This document shows positions 43,896 through 53,490 of a stretch of DNA of 64,000 nucleotides, piece after piece. The position numbers and the translations under genes are program-made. Every line of letters begins with the position of its first letter. The stretch's first letter is position 1. The notes beneath the pieces are model-generated. The model was given only the letters and a program-made list of their open reading frames with translations, was not told the origin of the DNA and did not search any database. Location: assembly GCA_016937345.1 (NCBI GenBank), contig JAFGWE010000017.1, forward strand, positions 1 through 64,000, written 5' to 3'. This stretch comes from Methanomicrobiaceae archaeon (GTDB lineage: Archaea; Halobacteriota; Methanomicrobia; Methanomicrobiales; Methanomicrobiaceae).

Positions 43896-45101
43896 TCAGC
43901 TTTTTGTTTTTGATCCATACAGAGACTGCATGAAAACCTTATATTCACTGTCATAATCAATAATCTGCTGCCACCATTCCTGGTTGTCAACGTACCATTG
44001 AATTGTTGATGCCATCTTGTCTTCAAAATTTCCTGTATGGCTAAAACCAAGCTCCTCACAGATTTTGGTATCATCCAGAGAATATCGTCGATCATGTCCC
44101 GGACGATCATCAATATGGCGTATGAGGGTCTTTGGTTTGTCAAGTTGCATCAGGATAAAATGAACTATATCAATATTCTCTCTTTCATTCCTGCCTGCGA
44201 TATTATATACCTCGCCGATATTGCCCTTTTTTATAATGCAGTCAAGTGCTCTTGCAGTGTCTTTGACATAAAGCCAGTCACGAATTTGTCGTCCGTCACC
44301 ATAGACTGGCAGAGGTTCGTTACGTATTGCCTTAATTGTCATCAGCGGGATTAATTTTTCCGGGTACTGGCAGGGGCCGAAATTATTTGAAGGCCTTACT
44401 ATTGTTGCCGGTAGTCTGTATGTCTGGTTATATGCATATACCAGCCTATCCGCTGCAGCTTTACTTGCTGAGTAAGGGTTACGCGGATTGATTGGATCAG
44501 ATTCTGTAAAACTGTGATCTGTTGCAACACCATAAACCTCATCTGTTGAGATATGAATAAATTTTTTGAGATTTTCAGATTTTCGTGCAGCCTCAAGGAG
44601 GATATAGGTTCCATACATATCTGTCCGGATAAACATATCCGGCTCCAGAATTGATCTGTCAACGTGTGTTTCTGCTGCAAAATTGACTACATAATCGGAT
44701 ATCTGCATAAGTTCTGAGACAATATCAGAGTCACAGATATTTCCATAGACAAAGACCAGAGCATTCTTTATAAGTAAATGCTTAACTTCATCAGTCAATG
44801 ATTCCATTCTAATCTGCTTTGTATGAAAGCAGGCAGTTTTATCTGCAAGACGTTTCTTTTCTGCAATGATATCATAATCAAAATCTATGGATGCTGACTC
44901 AGCCTCAATACGGATCGATGAGAGTCGTTTTTGGGTTGCAGGTATCAGAATGTTATCTTCATTAAGGTGCAGAGATATATTCTTCAGGTTGCCTGCATAT
45001 GTGAGTGAATCAAGAATAATCACCTTTTGATTACTGGCGATAAGATGATTGACATAATTGCTACCGATGAAACCGGCGCCGCCTGTTATGAGGTAGATCA
45101 T
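43896..45101 (-). CDS. rmlB: dTDP-glucose 4,6-dehydratase with extra internal segment
   Basis: Converts dTDP-glucose to dTDP-4-keto-6-deoxyglucose. SDR motifs ITGGAGFIGSNYVNHL, DSLTYAGNL, TDEVYGV and PYSASKAAAD (catalytic Tyr and Lys) are all intact. At 401 residues it is ~50-60 longer than usual: the excess lies at residues ~50-112, between the second and third strands of the NAD domain (charged, DYDIIAEKKRL...). rmlC and rmlD are absent, so the product may feed a sugar other than rhamnose, or those genes lie elsewhere. Confidence 0.9.
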   Translation of the reverse strand: MIYLITGGAGFIGSNYVNHLIASNQKVIILDSLTYAGNLKNISLHLNEDNILIPATQKRLSSIRIEAESASIDFDYDIIAEKKRLADKTACFHTKQIRMESLTDEVKHLLIKNALVFVYGNICDSDIVSELMQISDYVVNFAAETHVDRSILEPDMFIRTDMYGTYILLEAARKSENLKKFIHISTDEVYGVATDHSFTESDPINPRNPYSASKAAADRLVYAYNQTYRLPATIVRPSNNFGPCQYPEKLIPLMTIKAIRNEPLPVYGDGRQIRDWLYVKDTARALDCIIKKGNIGEVYNIAGRNERENIDIVHFILMQLDKPKTLIRHIDDRPGHDRRYSLDDTKICEELGFSHTGNFEDKMASTIQWYVDNQEWWQQIIDYDSEYKVFMQSLYGSKTKS

Positions 45102-45308
45102 GGTTTTTTAAATCCTTCTCTGATTTTTATCGATATTTAATTGATATATATCATTTGGCAGATATGAAATAAATATCTGTGTGGATATCCCGACCGGGTA
45201 TCAAAAAGTCTCCTGTATACCTAAAATCTCATAAAAATGATGTAAACAGTTACAAATAAGAGATATAAGTGAAGTATTTGTGAAAAAATTGATTTGTCTT
45301 AAAATTAT

Positions 45309-45398
45309 GTCGTGGAAAGAATGGCTGGCCCCGGACTTTGTGAAGTCCCGCCGGTTGCCAGAAGGCATTTTTCAATGCCGCTTGTGAGAAGAAAGTAA
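45309..45398 (+). pseudogene. diverged second copy of the tiaS 3' end
   Basis: This stretch encodes VVERMAGPG, then EVPPVARRHFSMPLVRRK and a TAA, matching the last 29 codons of tiaS (EVPPVARRHLSMPLVRRS). Differences are mostly at third codon positions, so it is the end of another tiaS allele, not a simple repeat. There is no start or upstream tiaS sequence. The remaining part of the gap 45102-45456 holds only A+T-rich sequence with the promoters of rmlB and the next gene. Confidence 0.75.
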
Positions 45399-45456
45399 GA
45401 ATACTTTTGGGAAATAAACAATTTATAACAATATTTTTTCAGAGGCTAAAAACAAT

Positions 45457-46596
45457 ATGAAAATACTGCTTGTATCGACCCAGGACTACATTCATCATCC
45501 AATTCCTTCAAGACATCATTACATCTTTGAGTACCTGGCAGAACGCCATGAAGTGCATGTGCCGCATTTTCATGTGAGTGAGGGTCCTGAAAGAAAAACA
45601 GCCCTGAAAGTTCATGAGGCAACCAAATACTACACAAAGAATCCTGTTCTGCATTATTCACTAAATGCCCCACATCATTTCAGAGTAATGAACAGAATAA
45701 TTGAAGATGAGGGTATTGATGTTGTTGTTGCAGGAAATGTTCTTGCAGGAACAGCAGTAATAAAGGCTGCAAAAAAACATAATATCCCTGTTCTTTTTGA
45801 TTTAAAAGACTGGTTTCCTGATTCTGCGGCAATATATTACAAAAACCGTCTTATGAAAAGAATAATTCATGATACTGTTTTTTTTATCACAAAATACAAT
45901 TTAAAAAATAGCGATAGAGTGACAACAGTTTCTCCGGCTCTTCAGGAAATGATAAGAGAAACAGGCCTTGAAAGCACTGTAATCCCAAACGGAGTTGCAA
46001 CCGATTATTTTAAGTCCATGGACACATCTGTCGGAAGAGGGCTTTGCCATATTCCATCTGATAGTTTTGTCATCGGTTTTCTTGGGGGTATAGAGAGAAG
46101 ATTTGAGCTTGATGAGGTTATTAAAACCCTGCCTGAGCTGATTAAATACAATGAAAAGACTATGCTTCTGATTGTCGGAGGCTCACTTTTCACTGATTAT
46201 CTTGATGAATTAAAAACGCTTGTAAAAGATATGGATCTCTCAGACAGGGTTATTTTTACAGGTCTCATTGAACATGCAAGGCTTCCTGAATATATATCTG
46301 CAATGGATGTCTGCACAATTCCGCTCTCATCACCTGAATGGTATGGGATATCAATGTCAAACAAGTTCTTTGAATATTCGGCCTGCGGAAAACCTGTTCT
46401 TATCAAACCGTCTCCGGGAATAATTGAAATTGGGTGGGATAATACCTTTGTTTATGAAAACAACAGTCAGTTTATTGAAAAAATAAAAATTATTATGGAT
46501 AATCCCCGTGAATATCATCCTGATGTTGAGCCTTACAGCTGGAAGAGACGTGGCGATGAAATAGAAGATATTCTTGAAAGTTTGTTAAAAAAATGA
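45457..46596 (+). CDS. GT4 glycosyltransferase
   Basis: 379 residues of the GT-B fold. The C-terminal donor domain has GFLGGIERRFELDEVI, LLIVGGSLFTDYL, VIFTGLIEHARLPEYISAMD and the E-x7-E-like SNKFFEYSACGKPVL. N-terminal acceptor domain: LVSTQDYIHHPIPSRHHY. No signal peptide or membrane helix, so it works on the cytoplasmic side. It begins just right of the tiaS remnant, and is convergent with the acetamido-sugar operon. Confidence 0.87.
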   Translation: MKILLVSTQDYIHHPIPSRHHYIFEYLAERHEVHVPHFHVSEGPERKTALKVHEATKYYTKNPVLHYSLNAPHHFRVMNRIIEDEGIDVVVAGNVLAGTAVIKAAKKHNIPVLFDLKDWFPDSAAIYYKNRLMKRIIHDTVFFITKYNLKNSDRVTTVSPALQEMIRETGLESTVIPNGVATDYFKSMDTSVGRGLCHIPSDSFVIGFLGGIERRFELDEVIKTLPELIKYNEKTMLLIVGGSLFTDYLDELKTLVKDMDLSDRVIFTGLIEHARLPEYISAMDVCTIPLSSPEWYGISMSNKFFEYSACGKPVLIKPSPGIIEIGWDNTFVYENNSQFIEKIKIIMDNPREYHPDVEPYSWKRRGDEIEDILESLLKK

Positions 46597-46608
46597 TTTA
46601 TTGGCTAT

Positions 46609-47616
46609 TTAAGGGCTGATATATTCCGGTCTGAAAAAACCGTCTTTTAAGCACTTCTCGACCATTTCAACAGCACGAAGACCGGAATGCATATCTGAGA
46701 CAGGCTGCTTTCGGGATTTAATGCTTCTCACAAAATCACAAAGTTCTTCTTTCAAAGGTTCTTTTTCTGGTATTGCCAGAGTTTTAACCTCTCCTTCTGA
46801 TACGACCGGTATCATTCCATTGTCTTCTTCTTTTGATTCAATCACGCCGTCAAAAACATATATCTCATTATGCTTCATGTAATCGACTTTTACTGATTTT
46901 TTACTGCCAACTATTGTTAAATTTCTCATCTTTTTATCAAAGGGTGAGATCCAGCTTTCAATTGCATACCCTGAGATATTATTGTCAAATTCCATCAGAA
47001 TGCTTGCAAATTCCTCAATATTGGGCTGAAGAAAAGTTCCCCGGGTGATTTTTGCCTGGTTTGGATAATCTACGCCCAGAAGATAGCAGTACAGATCGAG
47101 TTCGTGAACTCCAAGGGCATACATGACTCCCATGTCCCTTCTTGGTGTAGAGTATGCCATCCTGTTTGTATAGAGGTAATATATCCTTCCAAATTCTCCC
47201 TCTTTAATCATATCCCTGACTTTTGAAACTCCCGGGTGATACCTGAACAGATGCCCGGGCATAAGGATCTTTTTCTTCTCTTCTGCAAGTTTTACAAGAG
47301 CCTGTGCCTCAAATGTACTCATTGTCATTGGTTTTTCTACAAAGACGTCCTTTCCTGCCAGAATTGCATCTCTGCCAAGTGGTGAGTGAGTATTTGAAGG
47401 TGTTACTATGTCGACTGCGTGAATATCTTCATCACTTAAAAGGGATTTGTAATCGGTTGTGTAAGAAACATCTCCGCCTGCAAGCTCTTTGACCCTTATC
47501 TCGTTGATATCGCAGAAAACAAGTTTGTCTATGATGCCTTCATTTAGCATCTCCCTCCAGTTTCGGGCATGATTTTTGCCCCAGTATCCTGTTCCTATTA
47601 ATCCTATGCCTACCAT
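46609..47616 (-). CDS. Gfo/Idh/MocA sugar-nucleotide dehydrogenase (WlbA-like)
   Basis: 335 residues: Rossmann GIGLIGTGYWGKNHARNW, the VFVEKPMTMS motif with its conserved Lys, and the C-terminal beta-sheet half (GVHELDLYCYLLG). In this company (aminotransferase, LbH acetyltransferase) it matches the set that makes 2,3-diacetamido sugars: oxidation at C3, transamination, acetylation. It is last in the operon and followed by a convergent glycosyltransferase. Confidence 0.88.
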   Translation of the reverse strand: MVGIGLIGTGYWGKNHARNWREMLNEGIIDKLVFCDINEIRVKELAGGDVSYTTDYKSLLSDEDIHAVDIVTPSNTHSPLGRDAILAGKDVFVEKPMTMSTFEAQALVKLAEEKKKILMPGHLFRYHPGVSKVRDMIKEGEFGRIYYLYTNRMAYSTPRRDMGVMYALGVHELDLYCYLLGVDYPNQAKITRGTFLQPNIEEFASILMEFDNNISGYAIESWISPFDKKMRNLTIVGSKKSVKVDYMKHNEIYVFDGVIESKEEDNGMIPVVSEGEVKTLAIPEKEPLKEELCDFVRSIKSRKQPVSDMHSGLRAVEMVEKCLKDGFFRPEYISP

Positions 47617-47681
47617 ATTGCAACTCTTTTTTTTGTAAATTTCTAAAAATTTGTAATTTAAATCTTCAAAGACTTCGTCTT

Positions 47682-48785
47682 TTATTTTATTCCGTTATAA
47701 AATTCCTGAATACTCTTTGCAATAAATTCACGTTCTTCTCTCTTTAGGAACGGATGGACTGGTATTGAGAGAATTTCATCAGCAAAACTTTCTGTCACAG
47801 GAAGACTTACCGGGTCTGAATAATCTTTCATTGCCGGCTGAAGATGAACCGGAAGCGGATAATGAATTCCGGTAGAAACACCTCTCTCACTAAGATAATT
47901 CCTGAGTTTCTCCCGGTTTTTTACTCTTATTACATACTGGTGGTATACAGCCTCTGCCCATTCTGTCTCTGCCGGGGTGATTACATTTTCACAGTCACTG
48001 AAAAATCCTGAATAATAATGAGCATTCTCTCTTCTTTTAAGATTCCAATCCGAGAGGTGCTTTAACTGTATCCTTCCGATTGCGGCATGAATTTCACTTA
48101 GCCTTAAATTCAGGCCCGGGTAATCATGGTGATATTTCTCACCGTCTTTTCTTCCCTGGTCACGAATTGCGCAGGCCAAATCTGCAATCTCATCATTATT
48201 GGTTGTGACTGCGCCCCCGTCACCTGCGACTGTCATATTTTTGGAAGGGAAAAAACTGAATGCAGCGACATCTCCCAAAGAACCGGCTGTTTTGCCATAA
48301 TATTTAGCACCATGGGCCTGACATGCATCTTCAATAATATAGAGATCTTTTTCCTCAGCAATTTCTTTTACAGGGTTCATGTCACACGGGTGACCGTAGA
48401 TGTGAACAGGAATAACAGCCTTTGTCCTGGGAGTGATTTTACTTTTTATGTCACTGACATCAATTGTGTAATTATCGCTGTTTATGTCCGCAAAGACCGG
48501 TTTTGCACCGCAGAAGATAACAGAGTTTGCCGTTGCAATAAATGTGTGTGAAGGTACGAGAACCTCATCACCGGGTTTTATTCCCAGACATTTCAAAGCG
48601 AGTATGAGAGCGTTTGTGCCTGAATTGACAGCAATGGTGTGCCTGACGCTACAGAATCCGGAAAACTCAGCCTCAAATCCGATGTTATTCTCTCCTTTGA
48701 TGTAATTCCCGCTGGTTAATACCGATAAAACTGCGTTCTTAATTTCATCATCGCAAAACATCTCAGCCATATTAATTTTATTCAT
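47682..48785 (-). CDS. DegT/DnrJ/EryC1 PLP-dependent sugar aminotransferase (WlbE-like)
   Basis: Type I fold aminotransferase acting on nucleotide keto-sugars. The PLP Lys is in FFPSKNMTVAGDGGA, the cofactor Asp/Gln region reads IIEDACQAHGAKY, and VLVPSHTFIATANSV is typical. I favour ATG 48785 (367 residues) with GGGAG 8 bases before; an ATG at 48800 overlaps the acetyltransferase stop. Middle gene of the operon. Confidence 0.92.
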   Translation of the reverse strand: MNKINMAEMFCDDEIKNAVLSVLTSGNYIKGENNIGFEAEFSGFCSVRHTIAVNSGTNALILALKCLGIKPGDEVLVPSHTFIATANSVIFCGAKPVFADINSDNYTIDVSDIKSKITPRTKAVIPVHIYGHPCDMNPVKEIAEEKDLYIIEDACQAHGAKYYGKTAGSLGDVAAFSFFPSKNMTVAGDGGAVTTNNDEIADLACAIRDQGRKDGEKYHHDYPGLNLRLSEIHAAIGRIQLKHLSDWNLKRRENAHYYSGFFSDCENVITPAETEWAEAVYHQYVIRVKNREKLRNYLSERGVSTGIHYPLPVHLQPAMKDYSDPVSLPVTESFADEILSIPVHPFLKREEREFIAKSIQEFYNGIK

Positions 48786-48790
48786 CTCTA

Positions 48791-49402
48791 TTACTCCCAT
48801 ATGTATGGTCTTTCAAAAAAATTCATAACGCATTTAAGTTCTTTTTTTGATTTTATCACTCTTGCAGGGTTTCCAACTGCAACACTATTTTCCGGAATAT
48901 CGGATGTGACAACAGATCCAAATCCGATGAGAGAACCTGTGCCGATTGTTGTTTTAGGGCCAATTGTTACATTACCTCCGATTTTTGCCCCTTTTTTTAT
49001 GACGACGCCTTTTGCACAGTCGGAAAATCTTGGACAGGGGGGATGAAGAGTATTTAAGATTGTAACAGAAGGGCCTATCCAGACATCATCTTCTATAATA
49101 ACAAATTCCGGTATGAAACAGTTTGAATGTATCCTGACATTATTGCCGATATTGTTGTCGCACTCTAATATAGTGTGTGATCCAATACTGACATTGTCTC
49201 CGATTACATTATTCTCTCTTATTAATGCCCCATGTCCTGTCTGAAAATTATCTCCTATAGTAGTGCCTTTATAGATTACTGTATGCGATCTGATTGTGGA
49301 ATTATCACCAATTTGAAGTCTCCCTTTTTCTTTTAGGGGTTCTTCGCCAAGTGAAAGGTATTTTCCCTGTCTGCTGTTTTTGCCAATAATGAAGTTTTCC
49401 AT
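48791..49402 (-). CDS. left-handed beta-helix N-acetyltransferase (WlbB/WbpD-like)
   Basis: 203 residues of hexapeptide repeats (IGDNSTI, IGDNFQT, IGDNVSIG, IGNNVRIHS, KIGGNVTIGPKT), ending with VGNPARVI, the family hallmark. It should acetylate the 3-amino sugar made by the aminotransferase. First gene of the three-gene minus-strand operon, which is divergent from aglB with a 137-base gap. Confidence 0.92.
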   Translation of the reverse strand: MENFIIGKNSRQGKYLSLGEEPLKEKGRLQIGDNSTIRSHTVIYKGTTIGDNFQTGHGALIRENNVIGDNVSIGSHTILECDNNIGNNVRIHSNCFIPEFVIIEDDVWIGPSVTILNTLHPPCPRFSDCAKGVVIKKGAKIGGNVTIGPKTTIGTGSLIGFGSVVTSDIPENSVAVGNPARVIKSKKELKCVMNFFERPYIWE

Positions 49403-49539
49403 TATGAATACCCTGAATATTCTCTATAAATTCTCACTAAATTTTTTAGTTTTTAAGTATGTTTATTCTTTGTAAGAAATTTATCTTTGCGCAATAATAT
49501 AATATTCATAAAGTCAGACTAATTAGATAAGGAGACAAT

Positions 49540-52119
49540 ATGGATTTTAATTTGTTAAAGGATCATAAAAATTACATTATTGCGCTTATTATTTTTGTTC
49601 TCGCGATATTTGCCCTTTGGGTCAGACTTATTCCTTCAGGAGGACTTGTTACAGAGGCAGGCGTCAACCTCCTTGGAAACGATCCATGGTATAATCTCAG
49701 GCAGATAGAGGTCATGGTTTCAAATTCACTCCAGTATCCGTGGTTTGACCCGATGACATACTATCCCTATGGAACCGACAACTTCTGGGGTCCGCTTTAC
49801 CCTCTGATTGGAGCACTTATGTGTCTTATTGCAGGTGCTTCAACAAGAACTGATATTATGTATGTCTCATGCTGGCTTCCGGCCCTGATGGGCGCACTTA
49901 TGGTTCCTCTGATGTACCTTATCGGTTCAAAGGTTTCAGACTATAAAACCGGCATTGTTGCAGCTCTTTTTACTGCTGTTGTTGCCGGACAGTATTTATA
50001 CCGCTCGCTCTTTGGCTTTGTTGATCACCATATAGCCGAGGTTTTATTTGGGGCTCTTTTCTGTTTTGTTTTCCTTTATTATCTTGTATATATAAGAGAG
50101 AATCCGGTAGACTTCAGATCTTCTGATACATTGAAGGTACCTGCATTAATTGCAGTGTTCTGTGGAATTTCCTATACTCTTGGTCTTGCAAACATGCCGA
50201 CAATGGTTTTGTTTGCATTGATTGCGGCAATATATACCGGCCTTCAGTTTGTCTGGGACAGATTAAAAGGAAATTCAACTGAATATCTTGTCCTTTTAAA
50301 TTTGGTTACATTTATTGTTGCAGTTATTGGGGTTTTTATAATTGGAATTCATCATGAAGGCATGAGTTTAGCAAGATATTCACTTGGTCATGTCTTTGCA
50401 TACTTAGCAGTAATTGTTGCCACACTTGGACTTTATGGACTTGAAAGAGGGCTTAAGGATAAGTCTTTTTCATATTATCTAGCGGCGCTTTTTGGCCTTA
50501 TTGTTGCGGGAATTTTGTTCATGATCTATTTCGTCCCTGAATTCTTCTCCTTCTTTATTTCCGGAATAAGTTCTTTTTTTGGCTACTCAACGACACTTAC
50601 AACAATTCAGGAGGCAAAACACTGGGATTTTGCAGGTGCATGGCAGGCATTTAACTATGGAATTATACTGCTTGTATTTGGTTTTATTGTAGCTGTTTAC
50701 AGGTTTATAAAAGAATCGCGCCAGACATACCTTTTCATAATTGTCTGGTCATTTGTAATTCTTTACTCAACAACAGTTCAGGTGAGATACGAATACTATC
50801 TGGCGGCAAATATTGCACTTTTGGGTTCTTTATTTGTGGCATGGGCAGTTGAGTACGGAATAAATGATATTCTTAAATTCGCCGGCATTGACCTTTCAGA
50901 AAAACCTGCTCCTTCTTCAGAAAAGTCAGCGGATTCTTTAAGATCAAAGAAAAAAGCTGAGAATAAAAAGCAGCCTCCAAAGAAAAAGTCTGCTAATGGT
51001 TTAAAGGCCCTTGTTGCAGTATTGGCAATTGTTCTTGCAGTTCTGTTTGTATATTTCTCTGCAGGTATGGCCATTGCAACCGGAGATGCTATGAAAAACG
51101 ACGGAATGACTCCTGACTGGCAGGAATCGCTGGAGTGGATGAGTTCAAACACACCTGAAACGGGAATCGATTACTACAGCGTTTATAACCGTAATACATA
51201 TCAAAATCCGGCGGAATCATATGGCGTTATGAGCTGGTGGGACTACGGCCACTGGATTACATTCACTGCAAAAAGGCCCCCAAATGCAAATCCATTCCAG
51301 GAAGGTGTTGCAGGCCCTGATGGTTCTGCGTCTTTCTTTATCCAGCAGAATGAGTCCGAATCAAATGCAGTTCTGGACCATCTTAATACACGCTATGTTA
51401 TAACAGATGTTGAGATGGATGTTGCCAAATTCTGGGCTATGGCGACCTGGTATAATACTGATCTTATGCAGGCACCTTATCAGGCAGACTTTGGGCAGAT
51501 TATGCAGGATGGAAGTATAAATCCGGTGAGGCTTAACACTGATAATTATTACCAGACGATGATCTCAAAACTGCATAATTTCGACGGCTCAATGGCAGAA
51601 CCGGACATGGTCTATTATATTGAGTATGTAGACGGTGCAATGTATGGTGCTTCTCTTCCGGTAATTGCAGCAGCAGAACCTCTGTCATATACTGATGCAA
51701 AAGAAAAGGCTGATGCATATAATGCAAATGCAAAGGCAGGCTACGGTGCAGTATTATTGAGCGTGGATCTTTTCTCTCCCGTATCTGAGGTGCCTGCACT
51801 TCATAATTACCGCCTTATCCATGAATCCCCGACAAATGTTGCGGGAGAGGGATCTGATCTTCGTTATGTAAAGACGTTTGAATATGTGAAAGGGGCACAT
51901 ATCAAAGGTGAAGGAATAATTGAACTTCAGCTCATAACTGATCAGGGAAGAGAGTTTACATATAAGCAGAGAAGCACAGATGGTGAGTTTGTTGTCCCGT
52001 ATTCCACAACGGGCGACAACTATGGTACAAAAGTCCCCGGGGATTACAGGATACAGGGAACTGATAAGACATTCTCTGTAAGCGAGGATGCAGTATTAAA
52101 CGGCCTGTACATAAATTAG
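49540..52119 (+). CDS. aglB: oligosaccharyltransferase
   Basis: Catalytic enzyme of archaeal N-glycosylation: moves the lipid-linked oligosaccharide to Asn in exported proteins. 859 residues: ~12-13 membrane helices in residues 12-~445 with the early catalytic Asp (D48 in LGNDPWYN), a charged Lys-rich loop near 455-490, one more helix, then the large outer domain with WWDYG at 566-570. A DVEMDVAKFWAM segment may be the DK/MI-type helix. SD TAAGGAG lies before the ATG. Next to the acetamido-sugar operon that presumably builds part of its substrate. Confidence 0.96.
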   Translation: MDFNLLKDHKNYIIALIIFVLAIFALWVRLIPSGGLVTEAGVNLLGNDPWYNLRQIEVMVSNSLQYPWFDPMTYYPYGTDNFWGPLYPLIGALMCLIAGASTRTDIMYVSCWLPALMGALMVPLMYLIGSKVSDYKTGIVAALFTAVVAGQYLYRSLFGFVDHHIAEVLFGALFCFVFLYYLVYIRENPVDFRSSDTLKVPALIAVFCGISYTLGLANMPTMVLFALIAAIYTGLQFVWDRLKGNSTEYLVLLNLVTFIVAVIGVFIIGIHHEGMSLARYSLGHVFAYLAVIVATLGLYGLERGLKDKSFSYYLAALFGLIVAGILFMIYFVPEFFSFFISGISSFFGYSTTLTTIQEAKHWDFAGAWQAFNYGIILLVFGFIVAVYRFIKESRQTYLFIIVWSFVILYSTTVQVRYEYYLAANIALLGSLFVAWAVEYGINDILKFAGIDLSEKPAPSSEKSADSLRSKKKAENKKQPPKKKSANGLKALVAVLAIVLAVLFVYFSAGMAIATGDAMKNDGMTPDWQESLEWMSSNTPETGIDYYSVYNRNTYQNPAESYGVMSWWDYGHWITFTAKRPPNANPFQEGVAGPDGSASFFIQQNESESNAVLDHLNTRYVITDVEMDVAKFWAMATWYNTDLMQAPYQADFGQIMQDGSINPVRLNTDNYYQTMISKLHNFDGSMAEPDMVYYIEYVDGAMYGASLPVIAAAEPLSYTDAKEKADAYNANAKAGYGAVLLSVDLFSPVSEVPALHNYRLIHESPTNVAGEGSDLRYVKTFEYVKGAHIKGEGIIELQLITDQGREFTYKQRSTDGEFVVPYSTTGDNYGTKVPGDYRIQGTDKTFSVSEDAVLNGLYIN

Positions 52120-52241
52120 GTCTAATTCTTCTCTTATTTTTTTAAAAAATATTGTGCAGGGATATTGCATTAAAGATTTCAGACTTTCATTTGTCTGAGC
52201 AATAGAAAAAAATGTTTTTAATATAAAAAAGAAATTTCTTT

Positions 52242-53432
52242 TTAAAATGTCTTTTGGCCTGATGTTTTCTTGCGTGAGGAGTCCACATATGAGACTTCAA
52301 ATCCCGGGATTACAACTCTTACAACAGGTATCTCTGTTTTGGAGAGATCATAGACAAAGACATGGTCTGTGTGGCCTTTGAGCTCTTTTAATATAACTCT
52401 TATATCCTCATCGATGTAATCCGTGCTTTTATCAGGGATGTCTGAAAGGTTTATCTCGTCTTCCGCCTCTTCAAACCACATCCTGTTTATTCTTTTAAGC
52501 CTCTCGTAACCTGCCTTTTCAAGAATCATTCTGCGATTGTCATTTTCACGGTACCCTTTTATGGTGCTTCCCCTGCTCTGTGCCACTTCTGTTAATGCCC
52601 GGAATGCTGCAATCCCGGGATTTAAGTGGGTGCCTGATCCCATAAGCAGAAAAGCCGGGTCTTTTGCAACAGTATCATCTGCTGCCGCTGCAACAGTATG
52701 GATGCCTGTTTTTCCATGGAGATACCAGAGATGTATTTTGATGCCGGCATTCTCAAATGTTCTGACGAGATCCAAAAGCGGCCCCTCTCTGTCGATTATA
52801 AGTCTTCTTCCAAGTGTGTGGATTTTCTCTGCATTGCTGAGGCTGTCTCTTTCTATTACCTCATAAATTCCGTGGAGGATGGCTTCTTCCATTACATTTC
52901 CGGCGGCAAGACCGTTTGTGTCACTCCTGAAGAGATGCCTGGCATTTCCAAGCGGATCATAGGGATGAAATACTGCGTTTGCAGGTATATATAATTCAAA
53001 TTCGTTAAGAATGTCCCATGCCGGCAGCCAGTGGATTTCTTCACCGATCTCCGGTTCCTGCGGTAGTATCAGCTCTCTTGGATCCAGTGCCTTTGTCAGC
53101 CCCATCTGTTCATAACCCGCAAATTCCATCCTTTCTCCGCGGTATTCCGCGCTGAAACGCTCTATTGCTCCCATCATGGCGGAGACTTCTGCCAGAACCG
53201 GAAGAATTCCTTTTCCCATATGGATTCTTGTTCCGCCCCATTTTGCACCAGGTCTTATTGCGGAGTATATCGGAATTCCGAGACGGTCAATATCTGTGAG
53301 ATCTGTAATTTCTGCAACGCCTATCTCATTCATCAGCGGCCGTATTCTCTCCAGGGTTTTTTGCGGTTCAACTGCCCTGTGAGTCCCTGTCAGATATTCT
53401 TTTTTTACTTTGTTTATGGGGATAACCGTCAT
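52242..53432 (-). CDS. ycaO: YcaO protein, methanogenesis marker 1 (McrA thioglycine)
   Basis: 396 residues of the YcaO fold. In methanogens this protein, with TfuA, puts the thioamide on a glycine of methyl-coenzyme M reductase using ATP and sulfide. Signs: GTHRAVEPQKTLERI start, KGILPVLAEVSAMMGAIERF, the ATP-binding GIYEVIERDSLSNAE and TEVAQSRGS. The C-terminus ends shortly after VVRVVIPGFE. TfuA is not in the window. MCR genes also are not here. Confidence 0.92.
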   Translation of the reverse strand: MTVIPINKVKKEYLTGTHRAVEPQKTLERIRPLMNEIGVAEITDLTDIDRLGIPIYSAIRPGAKWGGTRIHMGKGILPVLAEVSAMMGAIERFSAEYRGERMEFAGYEQMGLTKALDPRELILPQEPEIGEEIHWLPAWDILNEFELYIPANAVFHPYDPLGNARHLFRSDTNGLAAGNVMEEAILHGIYEVIERDSLSNAEKIHTLGRRLIIDREGPLLDLVRTFENAGIKIHLWYLHGKTGIHTVAAAADDTVAKDPAFLLMGSGTHLNPGIAAFRALTEVAQSRGSTIKGYRENDNRRMILEKAGYERLKRINRMWFEEAEDEINLSDIPDKSTDYIDEDIRVILKELKGHTDHVFVYDLSKTEIPVVRVVIPGFEVSYVDSSRKKTSGQKTF

Positions 53433-53490
53433 TGCAGAAATTTTTAGACTCCCAATGTTTATATTTTAGCCGCACACAAAAGTATTCGTT

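Larger units (their letters stand above)
38555..45308. mobile_element. surface-polysaccharide genomic island at the 3' end of tiaS
   Basis: Eight glycan-related genes lie between the intact tiaS 3' end and a second, diverged tiaS 3' end. This is the signature of material inserted at, or exchanged next to, the end of a housekeeping gene. The genes are on both strands and visibly A+T-rich compared with the flanks. I see no integrase, transposase or tRNA, so the vehicle is gone or acted in trans. Borders are inferred from the repeats. Confidence 0.5.

Noticed and set aside
38555-45308. Integrase, transposase or tRNA attachment site for the island
   Set aside because: All genes between the two tiaS ends have sugar-, lipid- or methyl-transfer functions; no recombinase and no tRNA is visible.
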